Translations under genes and position numbers: made by a program
Source of the DNA: Chlorobiota bacterium
GTDB lineage: Bacteria > Bacteroidota > Ignavibacteria > OLB7
Direction: 5' to 3'
NCBI GenBank assembly: GCA_016700335.1
Contig: CP065014.1
Location: 2,579,001 to 2,643,000, forward strand
DNA: 64,000 nt
In this document: positions 17,367 to 24,674 of the stretch, one piece after another
Position numbering within the stretch: the first letter of the stretch is position 1
Layout: each line of letters starts with the position of its first letter
Notes under the pieces: generated by a model
Database searches by the model: none
Seen by the model: only the letters and a program-made list of their open reading frames with translations
Told to the model about the DNA's origin: nothing

Positions 17367-18620
17367 TTAATCTAAATCTGATTTAGCTCCTGGAACTGGA
17401 TTTTCTATTTTATTATTTTCTTTAACTTTTGTATCCTTTTTAGTCTTTTTTCCTTTTATTGAAATTGCAACTGCTTGAGAATTTTTATCTCCACCATGCC
17501 AAACTTTAATCTCTGTGTTTTCAAGTGCTTTTCCAATCTCATCTAAATTAAGTCCCTCCAAATTTATATCCTCATCTTTAATGTTAAAACTATTTTTAAG
17601 ATTTTTCATCTCCTTAGATAATTTTTCTAATTGTGGTTTTAAATTGTTTAAATCAATTTTAGCACTGTCTGTAAATATTCTCATTTTACTAAAATCAACT
17701 TCTTCACCTTCTTTAAAATTCAACATATCACCGTTAAAATTAAATAGACCATTTAAATCTAAATCTTCAATATTCTCATCATTCGATTCTTTAGAATCAT
17801 CAAATTTAAAATTGAATATATTATTCATGCATTCTTTATTTTGTGCCCCCTTTTCTAAAACGACATCTATACTTTTTGTAAATTTATCTCTTAGAATTCC
17901 GATTGATATTTTTTCACTCTCCTTTTTATTTCCAATAAATTTTACAACATCTTTTGTTGTAGATATTTTATTACCATCAATTGAAGTAATTACATCACCA
18001 GATTCCAAGCCAAATTTTTCTGCTGGAGAACCTTTAACAACTTCGCTTACTAATGCACCTCCGTTCTCTGTTGTTCCAAAATATTTTGCTAATCCAGAAT
18101 TTAATTCTTGTAAATGAACTCCCAATGTTGGCTTTGAATTAAACATATCCATATCACCCATCTGTGGAATTTTACTTAATATATTATTGGGAAAAGAAAA
18201 ATTATTCATTGTCATATTGTTATTATGACTACCTAACATAACTTCTTTTTCAATAACACTTCCATTTCTATCAATCTTAATAATTACTTTATCATTTGGT
18301 TTTGATTCATTAATCAACTTTTTTAATTCATTAGATGTACTAACTTTTTTACCATTAAATTCTTTTATGAAATCATTTGCTTCTATTCCAGCTTTCTTAG
18401 CTGCTCCACCATCAATTGTACCCTCAACTTTAACTCCATTAGATCCTTCATCATCTCCTAAATTTACTCCTAAAAAAGCACCATTCTGAACATTTACAAC
18501 TATGTTCTTTTGAATACTTTTATTACAACAAGATTTGTTTTTTTCCGTTTGCTGTGCAAATAGTGTTTGGCTCATAATTAAGCCAAGTAAAATTGTAAAT
18601 ACAGTTTTTACATTCATCAT
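17367..18620 (-). CDS. Exported twin-PDZ domain protein
   Basis: The 417-residue protein has a signal peptide (MMNVKTVFTILLGLIMSQTLFAQ), two PDZ domains and no protease domain. PDZ1 spans about 50-132 (GAFLGVNL..., carboxylate loop) and PDZ2 about 163-258 (PTLGVHLQEL..., GSPAEKFGLESGDVITSIDGN). The second resembles the first PDZ of DegP/HtrA. A long Asp/Glu/Asn-rich region follows (about 265-390), ending in a Lys-rich tail. Without the Ser protease it is likely a periplasmic adaptor or chaperone that binds C-termini. The CCNKS pair near residue 31 (Cys-Cys) directly after the signal is unusual and could be a metal or disulfide site. A 200-residue frame on the opposite strand is a shadow of this gene. 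Confidence 0.85.
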   Translation of the reverse strand: MMNVKTVFTILLGLIMSQTLFAQQTEKNKSCCNKSIQKNIVVNVQNGAFLGVNLGDDEGSNGVKVEGTIDGGAAKKAGIEANDFIKEFNGKKVSTSNELKKLINESKPNDKVIIKIDRNGSVIEKEVMLGSHNNNMTMNNFSFPNNILSKIPQMGDMDMFNSKPTLGVHLQELNSGLAKYFGTTENGGALVSEVVKGSPAEKFGLESGDVITSIDGNKISTTKDVVKFIGNKKESEKISIGILRDKFTKSIDVVLEKGAQNKECMNNIFNFKFDDSKESNDENIEDLDLNGLFNFNGDMLNFKEGEEVDFSKMRIFTDSAKIDLNNLKPQLEKLSKEMKNLKNSFNIKDEDINLEGLNLDEIGKALENTEIKVWHGGDKNSQAVAISIKGKKTKKDTKVKENNKIENPVPGAKSDLD

Positions 18621-18847
18621 AAATTATAAAAAAAATTGTTAAAAAATAGATTTGAAAACAAGGAATGGTTTTATCCATTGTGGAAGAAATGACAATTGAA
18701 TTTATTGTTGTAACAACTATTTAAAAAAATATTTCAACTAAAAATTAACTGTTAAGATTTAAGATTTTGGTGTAATCTTTCAGTTGTATGTTTTTAAATG
18801 AAATTGTATGATAAGAATAGAACTACATTTAATAATTAATTCATATC

Positions 18848-19117
18848 TTAATATGCTTCATCAAATCCCCTTTCAAAATAATTAAACAAATCTTCAGACG
18901 CAGCAAATTCATCTGGACCGTTAAACTCAAGAATTAGCTCTGTACCTTGTTCTGCAGCTAAAGTCATAACTCCAATAATACTTTGTCCATTAACTCTGAA
19001 TCCATCTCTATCTATATAAAATTCACATTTATACTTAGAAGCTTTTTTTACTAAAGTAGCAGCGGGCCTAGTATGTAAGCCAGCCCTGTTATTAACTATA
19101 ACTTTCTTTTGTATCAT
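18848..19117 (-). CDS. ptsH: HPr-type phosphocarrier protein
   Basis: HPr carries phosphate between enzyme I and EIIA in the phosphotransferase system. The 89 residues match the family, with the phosphorylated His15 in NRAGLHTRPAA and Arg17, and the regulatory Ser46 in NGQSIIGVMTLA, so both the PTS and the HPr-kinase sites are intact. It is the last gene of the minus-strand run from menG to 18848 and lies 88 bases after dedA. No enzyme I, EII or HPr kinase gene is in the window. In many Bacteroidota-related genomes HPr serves regulatory rather than sugar-transport roles, which is inference here. Confidence 0.93.
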   Translation of the reverse strand: MIQKKVIVNNRAGLHTRPAATLVKKASKYKCEFYIDRDGFRVNGQSIIGVMTLAAEQGTELILEFNGPDEFAASEDLFNYFERGFDEAY

Positions 19118-19205
19118 TAAAATTGTTTATTTGAATAATATTGCAATTAATAATTGATATAAATATCTTTAAAAATTGATATGATAAATACATTTAAAAA
19201 CTTAA

Positions 19206-19841
19206 CTAAACAGATTTAGATCTCTTGTTTTTAATTAACTCATAAACGATTGGAAGCAATGAAAACACAATTACTACTGCAATAACATAATGAATATATT
19301 TCTCAATGTTGGGTATTAAATTTCCTAAAAAATAACCTAACAATGTTGTTGAACATATCCAAAATATACCACCAACAACATTAAAAACAGCGAACTTTTT
19401 ATATTCCATACCACTTATTCCCGCAACTACTGGTGCGAAAGTTCTTAATAGAGGAATAAACCTTGCTAGTATTATAGTTTTCCCTCCATGCTTTTGATAG
19501 AAAGCAGTAGTTTTTTCTAGATGAACTTTCTTAAAAAATCTTGACTCAGGACGATCATATAATTTTCTTCCACCTTTTTTACCAATATAATATCCTAATG
19601 CATCTCCAATAATTGCACAAGGTATTAAAAGTAATATTAAGTACGATATGTTCAAATAACCAGCAGATGATAACAATCCAGCAGTTACTAATAATGAATC
19701 ACCAGGTAGAAAAAAACCAATCAATAATCCAGTTTCAGAAAAAATTATCAAACAAAGAACTGGATAACCTCCCCATGTAATCATTTGTTTAAACCCTTCT
19801 GGTGTTGTAAACAACTTTAAAAAATCACTTAATATTTCCAA
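19206..19841 (-). CDS. DedA family membrane protein
   Basis: This 211-residue protein has the DedA/VTT (SNARE-associated) core: ETGLLIGFFLPGDSLLVTAG near residue 31, GDALGYYIGKKGG near 80, and FARFIPLLRTFAPVVAGISGM-type re-entrant loop near 125 with the Arg of ARFIP. Four to five membrane helices are visible. Family members are needed for membrane homeostasis and recently linked to undecaprenyl-phosphate or phospholipid flipping. It lies 32 bases after the lipoprotein gene and upstream of ptsH, probably cotranscribed. Confidence 0.93.
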   Translation of the reverse strand: MEILSDFLKLFTTPEGFKQMITWGGYPVLCLIIFSETGLLIGFFLPGDSLLVTAGLLSSAGYLNISYLILLLIPCAIIGDALGYYIGKKGGRKLYDRPESRFFKKVHLEKTTAFYQKHGGKTIILARFIPLLRTFAPVVAGISGMEYKKFAVFNVVGGIFWICSTTLLGYFLGNLIPNIEKYIHYVIAVVIVFSLLPIVYELIKNKRSKSV

Positions 19842-19873
19842 ATTATTTAATTGTTAAATTTAAAAAAAGAAGA

Positions 19874-20683
19874 TTATTTACTATTCCCAATTTTCTTTGG
19901 TGGATTTTTAGTTAAATCTTTCATAACAAAATCAGAAGATAATTTAAAAGTTGAATCTTGGTATTTCATATTCAAACTCAATTTTTTAGGAATTAATTTA
20001 TACTGAACTGAATCTTGAGGAGAACTATACTCTTCTTTTAAAATAATTCCCTTCCATATCCAAAGTGTAGAGATAACACCATTTTGGGATCTTTCATACA
20101 CTGTGCAATTTTTACCAATTACATTTTCATTTCTAACAATAACACCTTGAGCTTTAGAAATAACATATTCACCAAATGACATTTTTTTTGATGAATCAGA
20201 TTTCAAATAATCATCATCTAAAGTATTTTTTTGAACCCAACCATCTTTAGTTATATTATCAGTGACTCCAAAAGTGTCTAACGTAGTTAACATAGTATAA
20301 TTCTGTATTCTTCCTTTTGATGCTTCTGGGTAAGGAATTGATTTTTCAGTTCTTATTTCTCTAGATCCAAATTTATCAAATTTAATGGTCCTGTTACCTT
20401 TAACATTCCCGCTATATTCTAACTCTATTTCAGCAGACTCAACACCATAACGTGCTGGATTACCATCAGGAGTTCTTAAAGGGATTGAATCTAAGTCTGT
20501 ATTTACAATTGATTTTTTTAAAGTAGTATCAATTGACTTACTTTGATTGCTATGATCTACATTTTCAATTGTAGTATCTTTAACATTAGCTTTTAAATCA
20601 TAGCTTGATTTATTTGAGGAATCTTTAGTACAAGATTGAATTATCAAAAAACATACAACCAAAAATGATGCTTTAAATTTCAT
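19874..20683 (-). CDS. Lipoprotein of unknown function in the menaquinone-gene run
   Basis: The signal and lipobox (FLIIQS-Cys18) show a lipid-anchored envelope protein of 269 residues. A Ser/Asp/Lys linker of about 45 residues precedes a beta-rich domain with VIGKNCTVYERSQ and STLWIWKGIILKEEY around 195-220. That pattern is reminiscent of periplasmic proteins that bind lipidic substrates (DUF4412-like), but I cannot assign it. It starts 11 bases after the MqnE-like gene, so cotranslation or cotranscription is likely, and is followed by dedA 32 bases later. Confidence 0.65.
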   Translation of the reverse strand: MKFKASFLVVCFLIIQSCTKDSSNKSSYDLKANVKDTTIENVDHSNQSKSIDTTLKKSIVNTDLDSIPLRTPDGNPARYGVESAEIELEYSGNVKGNRTIKFDKFGSREIRTEKSIPYPEASKGRIQNYTMLTTLDTFGVTDNITKDGWVQKNTLDDDYLKSDSSKKMSFGEYVISKAQGVIVRNENVIGKNCTVYERSQNGVISTLWIWKGIILKEEYSSPQDSVQYKLIPKKLSLNMKYQDSTFKLSSDFVMKDLTKNPPKKIGNSK

Positions 20684-20694
20684 AATAAAATTAT

Positions 20695-21729
20695 TTATAG
20701 TTTAACTTCTATTTTTTCAGTTTGCAAATTTATGTATGTTGGAATCCATTTTGATTCAATAATTCTATTTTGAATAGTTAATTGATTTTTGAGAATTCCG
20801 TCTACTTCTAATTCTTCTCCAATTACATTGTCAAACTCATTTATAACCTTTAATTGAATTAACTCGTTATTCATCATGTTTATACCTTTATCATTTACAA
20901 AATTATTTATTGTATCTGCACCATAACTTAAAGAAATATAACTTAATTCAGGAGTTATCATTAAAGGTAGAGAAGCTATAAATTTAACATTGTCTAAAAA
21001 TATTCTAGAGATTGATATTGCTCTTAAATTTTGTGCAGCTGACGGTGAAGATAAATGAAGTTCATTTGCTTTGTAATTATGACTTGCAAATGGGTAAACA
21101 AAATCAAATATATTTTGCTCATCTTGCAATAATCTAATTGAATCCATCTTTGAAACAAATTCATTTGGATCATCAATAATTTTATAAGGAATCCCCGCTA
21201 ATGGCTTAATACCTTGATTAAATACAAATTGATAAATCTCCAACCTTTTTTCAAATGTAATATCTGAAGAAAAGTCATCATAAATAATTAAGCTAAAAAC
21301 AGATTTCATTTCCCTTATAATATCTTCTATATGAAGAGAACTTTTAACTGATAACTCATGAATACAATCTAAAGATATTGCAACTCTTAAATTTTCAAAT
21401 TTCTCATTAAGTTGCTTAAAGAAATTTAAGATATTCGTCAATTGAAATTCTTGAGTTTTCAAAGTTAGTATTACTCCTTCACTATTTTCATTTATAGATT
21501 CTGAAAACTTCGATACAAAACTATTTACATTTTCTAATGATAGTACATCAATAACAGGTGAATGAAAATAGCATTTTCTTCCATGAAGTCTCTCTCTAGG
21601 AATTCTAGAAATTGCAGCTATCTTCCCTATGTTGAATTCATCAAATAATTGCAATGCATCTTCAATTGAAATTCTTTCTGATCTTTCCATAAATGCCATT
21701 ACTTTAAGTAGTACTTTTTCCTTATCCAT
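20695..21729 (-). CDS. MqnE/MqnC-like protein without the radical-SAM cysteine motif
   Basis: The 344 residues align by eye with aminofutalosine synthase (MqnE) and its relatives over the whole length. The N-terminal helix with SIEDALQLFDEFNIGKIAAISRIPRERLHG (21-50) matches the MqnE lead-in. The second half, RLLQDEQNIFDFVYPFASHNY, SPSAAQNLRAISISRIFLDNV, then LSYGADTINNFV, matches the MqnE C-terminal part. But where MqnE has the CxxxCxxC [4Fe-4S]/SAM motif the sequence jumps from RKCYFHSPVIDVLS straight to the next helix. Only two cysteines remain (53 and 122), and the GGE-like SAM motif is LTLKT. The protein therefore cannot be a normal radical-SAM enzyme. It follows ubiX by 54 bases in a menaquinone gene run and precedes a lipoprotein by 11. 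A role as a non-catalytic partner of MqnE/MqnC or a binding protein is inference. Confidence 0.75.
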   Translation of the reverse strand: MDKEKVLLKVMAFMERSERISIEDALQLFDEFNIGKIAAISRIPRERLHGRKCYFHSPVIDVLSLENVNSFVSKFSESINENSEGVILTLKTQEFQLTNILNFFKQLNEKFENLRVAISLDCIHELSVKSSLHIEDIIREMKSVFSLIIYDDFSSDITFEKRLEIYQFVFNQGIKPLAGIPYKIIDDPNEFVSKMDSIRLLQDEQNIFDFVYPFASHNYKANELHLSSPSAAQNLRAISISRIFLDNVKFIASLPLMITPELSYISLSYGADTINNFVNDKGINMMNNELIQLKVINEFDNVIGEELEVDGILKNQLTIQNRIIESKWIPTYINLQTEKIEVKL

Positions 21730-21753
21730 TTTAACTTGTTATTATTCTTTCTA

Positions 21754-21780
21754 CAAATTTAATTTACATTTAAATATCAA
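21754..21780 (-). promoter_or_regulatory. Possible internal promoter before the MqnE-like gene
   Basis: On the minus strand TTG (21778-21780), a 16-base spacer, then TAAATTTG (21754-21761) fit the Bacteroidota promoter form with a slightly short spacer. It sits between the ubiX-like stop and the MqnE-like start, so the downstream genes may also be transcribed separately. Confidence 0.35.
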
Positions 21781-21783
21781 TAC

Positions 21784-22383
21784 CTAATCTCTCCATTTTT
21801 TAGAAATGTTGTAATCAATAGTAAGATGATTTAAAACTTTTTGAACAACAAAATTTATGAGATCATCAAAAGTTTTTTGTCCTCCATAAAACCCTGGCAT
21901 AGCTGGAATAATAGAAATTCCAAGCTCGGATAGTGTAAGCAAATTCTTTAAATGAATTGTTGACAATGGAGTTTCTCTAGGAACAATTATTAATTGTTTT
22001 TTTTCTTTGATGGTAACTGCTGCTGAATGATGAAGTAAATTCATATCAATACCATGGGCAATAGATGCAACTGTACTTAATGAGCATGGTATAATTACCA
22101 TTTGATTGGAACAATTTGAACCAGATGCAAATGGTGCGTTATAGTTTTGATTATTCCATATTATTAACCTTTCATATTCCTCTTTTTCAAGTCCGTTTAA
22201 TGTCCATATTCCAGATTCTGGTACAGTAATATTAACTTCTTCAAGCAAAACAATTTTAGCATTTCCTGAGAGAATTACATTTACAGTTTCATAAAATTTG
22301 GGTAATATTTGAAGCAATTTTATTGCATATATTGAGCCACTCCCACCTGTTATTCCTACTGTTACAGACTTTTTCTTATTCAA
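21784..22383 (-). CDS. ubiX: UbiX-like flavin prenyltransferase
   Basis: UbiX makes prenylated FMN, the cofactor of UbiD-type decarboxylases; in the futalosine pathway the UbiX/UbiD-like pair decarboxylates the naphthoate ring. The 199 residues match the family: TVGITGGSGSIYAIKLL (8-24), then PFASGSNCSNQMVIIPCSLSTVASIAHGI around 100-130, VPRETPLSTIHLKNLL near 158 and the C-terminal PAMPGFYGG. The position between menG and an MqnE-like gene argues for the menaquinone branch (sometimes called mqnM). No UbiD-like gene is present in the window. Confidence 0.88.
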   Translation of the reverse strand: MNKKKSVTVGITGGSGSIYAIKLLQILPKFYETVNVILSGNAKIVLLEEVNITVPESGIWTLNGLEKEEYERLIIWNNQNYNAPFASGSNCSNQMVIIPCSLSTVASIAHGIDMNLLHHSAAVTIKEKKQLIIVPRETPLSTIHLKNLLTLSELGISIIPAMPGFYGGQKTFDDLINFVVQKVLNHLTIDYNISKKWRD

Positions 22384-22459
22384 TTACTACACCTATAAAT
22401 TTATTTTTTAACTTAATAACTAAATAAATACTGGTTCATTTTTAAATTCTTTAAAGATT

Positions 22460-23143
22460 CTATTTCTCACCGATATATAGATAAGCTATACCTCCAAAAA
22501 GTTGCTCACATTTAATTTTTTCATAGCCCGCTTTTTTCATGATTTCAATAAATTTTTCTCCGCAAGGAAAAGAAGCTGCTGTTTTGTCTAAATATTTATA
22601 TGCCGCAGGCTTTCCACTTACAATTCCACCTAAATAAGGTAAAATATGGCTAGAATAAAACTTATAGATTAAACCTAAAAATCCATTTGGCTGCCCAAAC
22701 TCAAGAATAAGTGCTTTGCCACCAATCTTTGATACTCTTCTCATTTCAGATAAAACATTTATAGGATTATCTACATTTCTAATTCCAAATGAGATTGAAA
22801 CACAATTGAACTCATTTTCTTCAAATGGGATATTCATTGCATCAGCAACTCTGAATGATAAGTTTTTAAGTTGATTTTTAGGTCTAGTTTTTGCAATATC
22901 AATCATAGATTCACAAAAATCAGTTCCAATTACTTTTCCTAATGGTCCAATTTTTTTTGCAAATAATAAAGCTATATCTCCTGTTCCTGTTGCTAAATCT
23001 AATACTTCAGAATTGATTTTAACTCCTGATTTAGATACTAAATATTTCTTCCATATTCTATGAAACCCTAATGATAAAGTATCATTTCCCAAATCATATT
23101 TTGGAGCAATTTCTGAAAACATTAATTTTACTTGTTCTGACAT
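22460..23143 (-). CDS. menG: Demethylmenaquinone methyltransferase
   Basis: SAM-dependent C-methyltransferase for the last step of menaquinone synthesis (MenG/UbiE). The 227 residues carry LDLATGTGDIALLFAK (SAM motif I, near 46), GTDFCESMIDIA (near 72), the ISFGIRNVDN family signature (near 120) and the C-terminal FGGIAYLYIGEK. The KYDLGNDTLSLGFHRIWK N-terminus is diagnostic for MenG/UbiE. It is the first gene of the minus-strand run menG-ubiX-mqnE-like; a strong terminator lies just upstream, so its promoter must be in the 50-base gap at 23144-23191. Confidence 0.95.
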   Translation of the reverse strand: MSEQVKLMFSEIAPKYDLGNDTLSLGFHRIWKKYLVSKSGVKINSEVLDLATGTGDIALLFAKKIGPLGKVIGTDFCESMIDIAKTRPKNQLKNLSFRVADAMNIPFEENEFNCVSISFGIRNVDNPINVLSEMRRVSKIGGKALILEFGQPNGFLGLIYKFYSSHILPYLGGIVSGKPAAYKYLDKTAASFPCGEKFIEIMKKAGYEKIKCEQLFGGIAYLYIGEK

Positions 23144-23183
23144 TTAACAAAGACGATTTGATAGTTTTAAAATTATCTTTTCA

Positions 23184-23220
23184 AAATAAAAACGCGCTTC
23201 AAATTTGAATTGAAACGCGT
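23184..23220 (-). terminator. Rho-independent terminator after the LysM-like gene
   Basis: An 11-position stem with one G-U on the minus strand, ACGCGTTTCAA (23210-23220) with TTGAAGCGCGT (23192-23202), closes a seven-base loop and is followed by TTTTTATTTT. It separates the LysM-like gene (ends 23245) from menG. Confidence 0.9.
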
Positions 23221-23244
23221 GCAAAAGTAAACTATTTTAAAGAA

Positions 23245-23997
23245 CTATTTCCTTTTAGATGCAACTTTTTTCTTTCTCCAATACAAACGTTCAGCCCTTA
23301 ATTCATCATTTGTTTTAGGTGATTTATCAGGTATATTTAATTCTGTTCCTTCTTTTAATACATCTGGATTACGAATCTTATCAATGTTAGCTTGCCATAT
23401 TTTTGGCCACATTAATGGATCGCTATATGTCTGGTCTTTTGCTGCAATAGTCCACAAACAATCACGATCTTTTGACCAAGAGCCAACGGTATAAGTAGAA
23501 ACCATTTTACCAACTTTATCATTTAAACTAGATAAAGTAAAAGATAAATCAAATACTCTATCATAAACATCAGGCATTAATGAAGATTTTTCACTCTTTA
23601 GTATTTCATACTCCTTTTTAGTTAGCTCTATTTCAGATTTATATTTTTTTAATTCATCAGGTTGCATTTTAGCAAATTCTTTTACTCTATTTTCAATTTT
23701 TCCAAATTTGTCTTTGAAATTCATTAAATCAAATTCTCTAATTCCAAGAAGTTTCATCATATCTTCATTACAGATTTTCATGTCAGATAACTTTAGAAGT
23801 TCATCATTTTTGGTCTGAATTGTAGATTTTAAATTGTCTAAAGTTCCTTGCAAAGAAGAGACTTCTGAGGTTTTTTGTTTGATTCTAATTTCTGCTTCTT
23901 TTTGTGTTAAAAGTTCATCAGTTTTCTCTATATTTTCTTGAGAAAAAATCAAATTAGATGCTAGTATATATATAAATAAAAAAAATATTATTTTCAT
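23245..23997 (-). CDS. Exported coiled-coil protein with a C-terminal LysM-like segment
   Basis: The 250-residue product has a signal peptide (MKIIFFLFIYILASNLIFSQE), a long helical coiled coil (about 22-150, KTSEVSSLQGTLDNLKSTIQ-type heptads) and a C-terminal part (about 175-225) reading DCLWTIAAKDQTYSDPLMWPKIWQANIDKI, then PDVLKEGTELNIP. That is the recognisable LysM pattern (LWtIA...Y.dp..WpkIw.aN...I..Pd.i..G..L.IP), in its extended form used by peptidoglycan-binding envelope proteins. A basic KKKVASKRK tail ends it. The preceding gene is a small coiled-coil lipoprotein 64 bases away, so the pair may span outer membrane and cell wall. The LysM call is by motif only. Confidence 0.75.
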   Translation of the reverse strand: MKIIFFLFIYILASNLIFSQENIEKTDELLTQKEAEIRIKQKTSEVSSLQGTLDNLKSTIQTKNDELLKLSDMKICNEDMMKLLGIREFDLMNFKDKFGKIENRVKEFAKMQPDELKKYKSEIELTKKEYEILKSEKSSLMPDVYDRVFDLSFTLSSLNDKVGKMVSTYTVGSWSKDRDCLWTIAAKDQTYSDPLMWPKIWQANIDKIRNPDVLKEGTELNIPDKSPKTNDELRAERLYWRKKKVASKRK

Positions 23998-24061
23998 AAG
24001 AAATATTCTGAGTTAGTTTAAGATTATGAGAAAATGAGAGTTGTAAAAAATTAGGAACTAG

Positions 24062-24388
24062 TTATTTACTATCAGGAGCTGGAACAGGATTTGCTTCACC
24101 TGAAGAAATTTTAGTTCCCCAAACATTTGGCCATTTAGCAATTCTAGAAACAACTGTTTTCTTTTTTGAATCACAACTATCTGCCTGAATTTTACGATTT
24201 TTTAACTCTGAGTCAAGTCTTGTAATTTCATCTTCTTTAGCTTTAGATTGGTGTTCTAATACTTGCTTTTCGTCTGAAAGTCTTTTTAATTCATTTAGTT
24301 GTTCTTGTGTTATTTTGCTTGCACATGAGGTAAGAATAGTAATAAGTAATATTCCTAAAGCAAAAATTCGGTTAAAATTTTTCTTCAT
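24062..24388 (-). CDS. Small coiled-coil lipoprotein
   Basis: The 108 residues comprise a signal and lipobox (ILTS-Cys22), then a single helix with heptads (about 25-70, ITQEQLNELKRLSDEKQVLE), one further cysteine at about 74, and a short tail ending in a Pro/Ala stretch. It resembles in plan Lpp/Pal-like coiled-coil lipoproteins that tether the outer membrane to peptidoglycan. The tail segment IAKWPNVWGTKIS echoes the LMWPKIWQAN segment of the LysM-like neighbour, possibly a shared binding motif. The two genes are 64 bases apart on the same strand. Confidence 0.65.
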   Translation of the reverse strand: MKKNFNRIFALGILLITILTSCASKITQEQLNELKRLSDEKQVLEHQSKAKEDEITRLDSELKNRKIQADSCDSKKKTVVSRIAKWPNVWGTKISSGEANPVPAPDSK

Positions 24389-24674
24389 TTGTTAAATAGA
24401 TTTTTAAGTAAAAGAGAGAATAAGAGATTTTAATAAAACGATAATGCAAGAGAATTTATAAATGAATAGACCAATTTTGTTATCATAAACTAAAATAAAT
24501 GACAAAAAAATAAACTTTATATTCAGAAAATTGAAACTTGAAAACCGCTTATAAACTGCAATTTAAATAATTAATAATTATAATTTTCTAAATTTATTTT
24601 CATAATAAAATGTAATTTTTAGTAATTGCAATTAAAAAATAAATATGCAACTGATAAAAATCTGATATCAAACA

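Noticed and set aside
17515..18117. 200-codon open frame on the plus strand opposite the twin-PDZ gene.
   Set aside because: Its product is Ser/Phe/Leu/Ile low-complexity sequence with no motif, and the minus strand carries a signal peptide and two clear PDZ domains.
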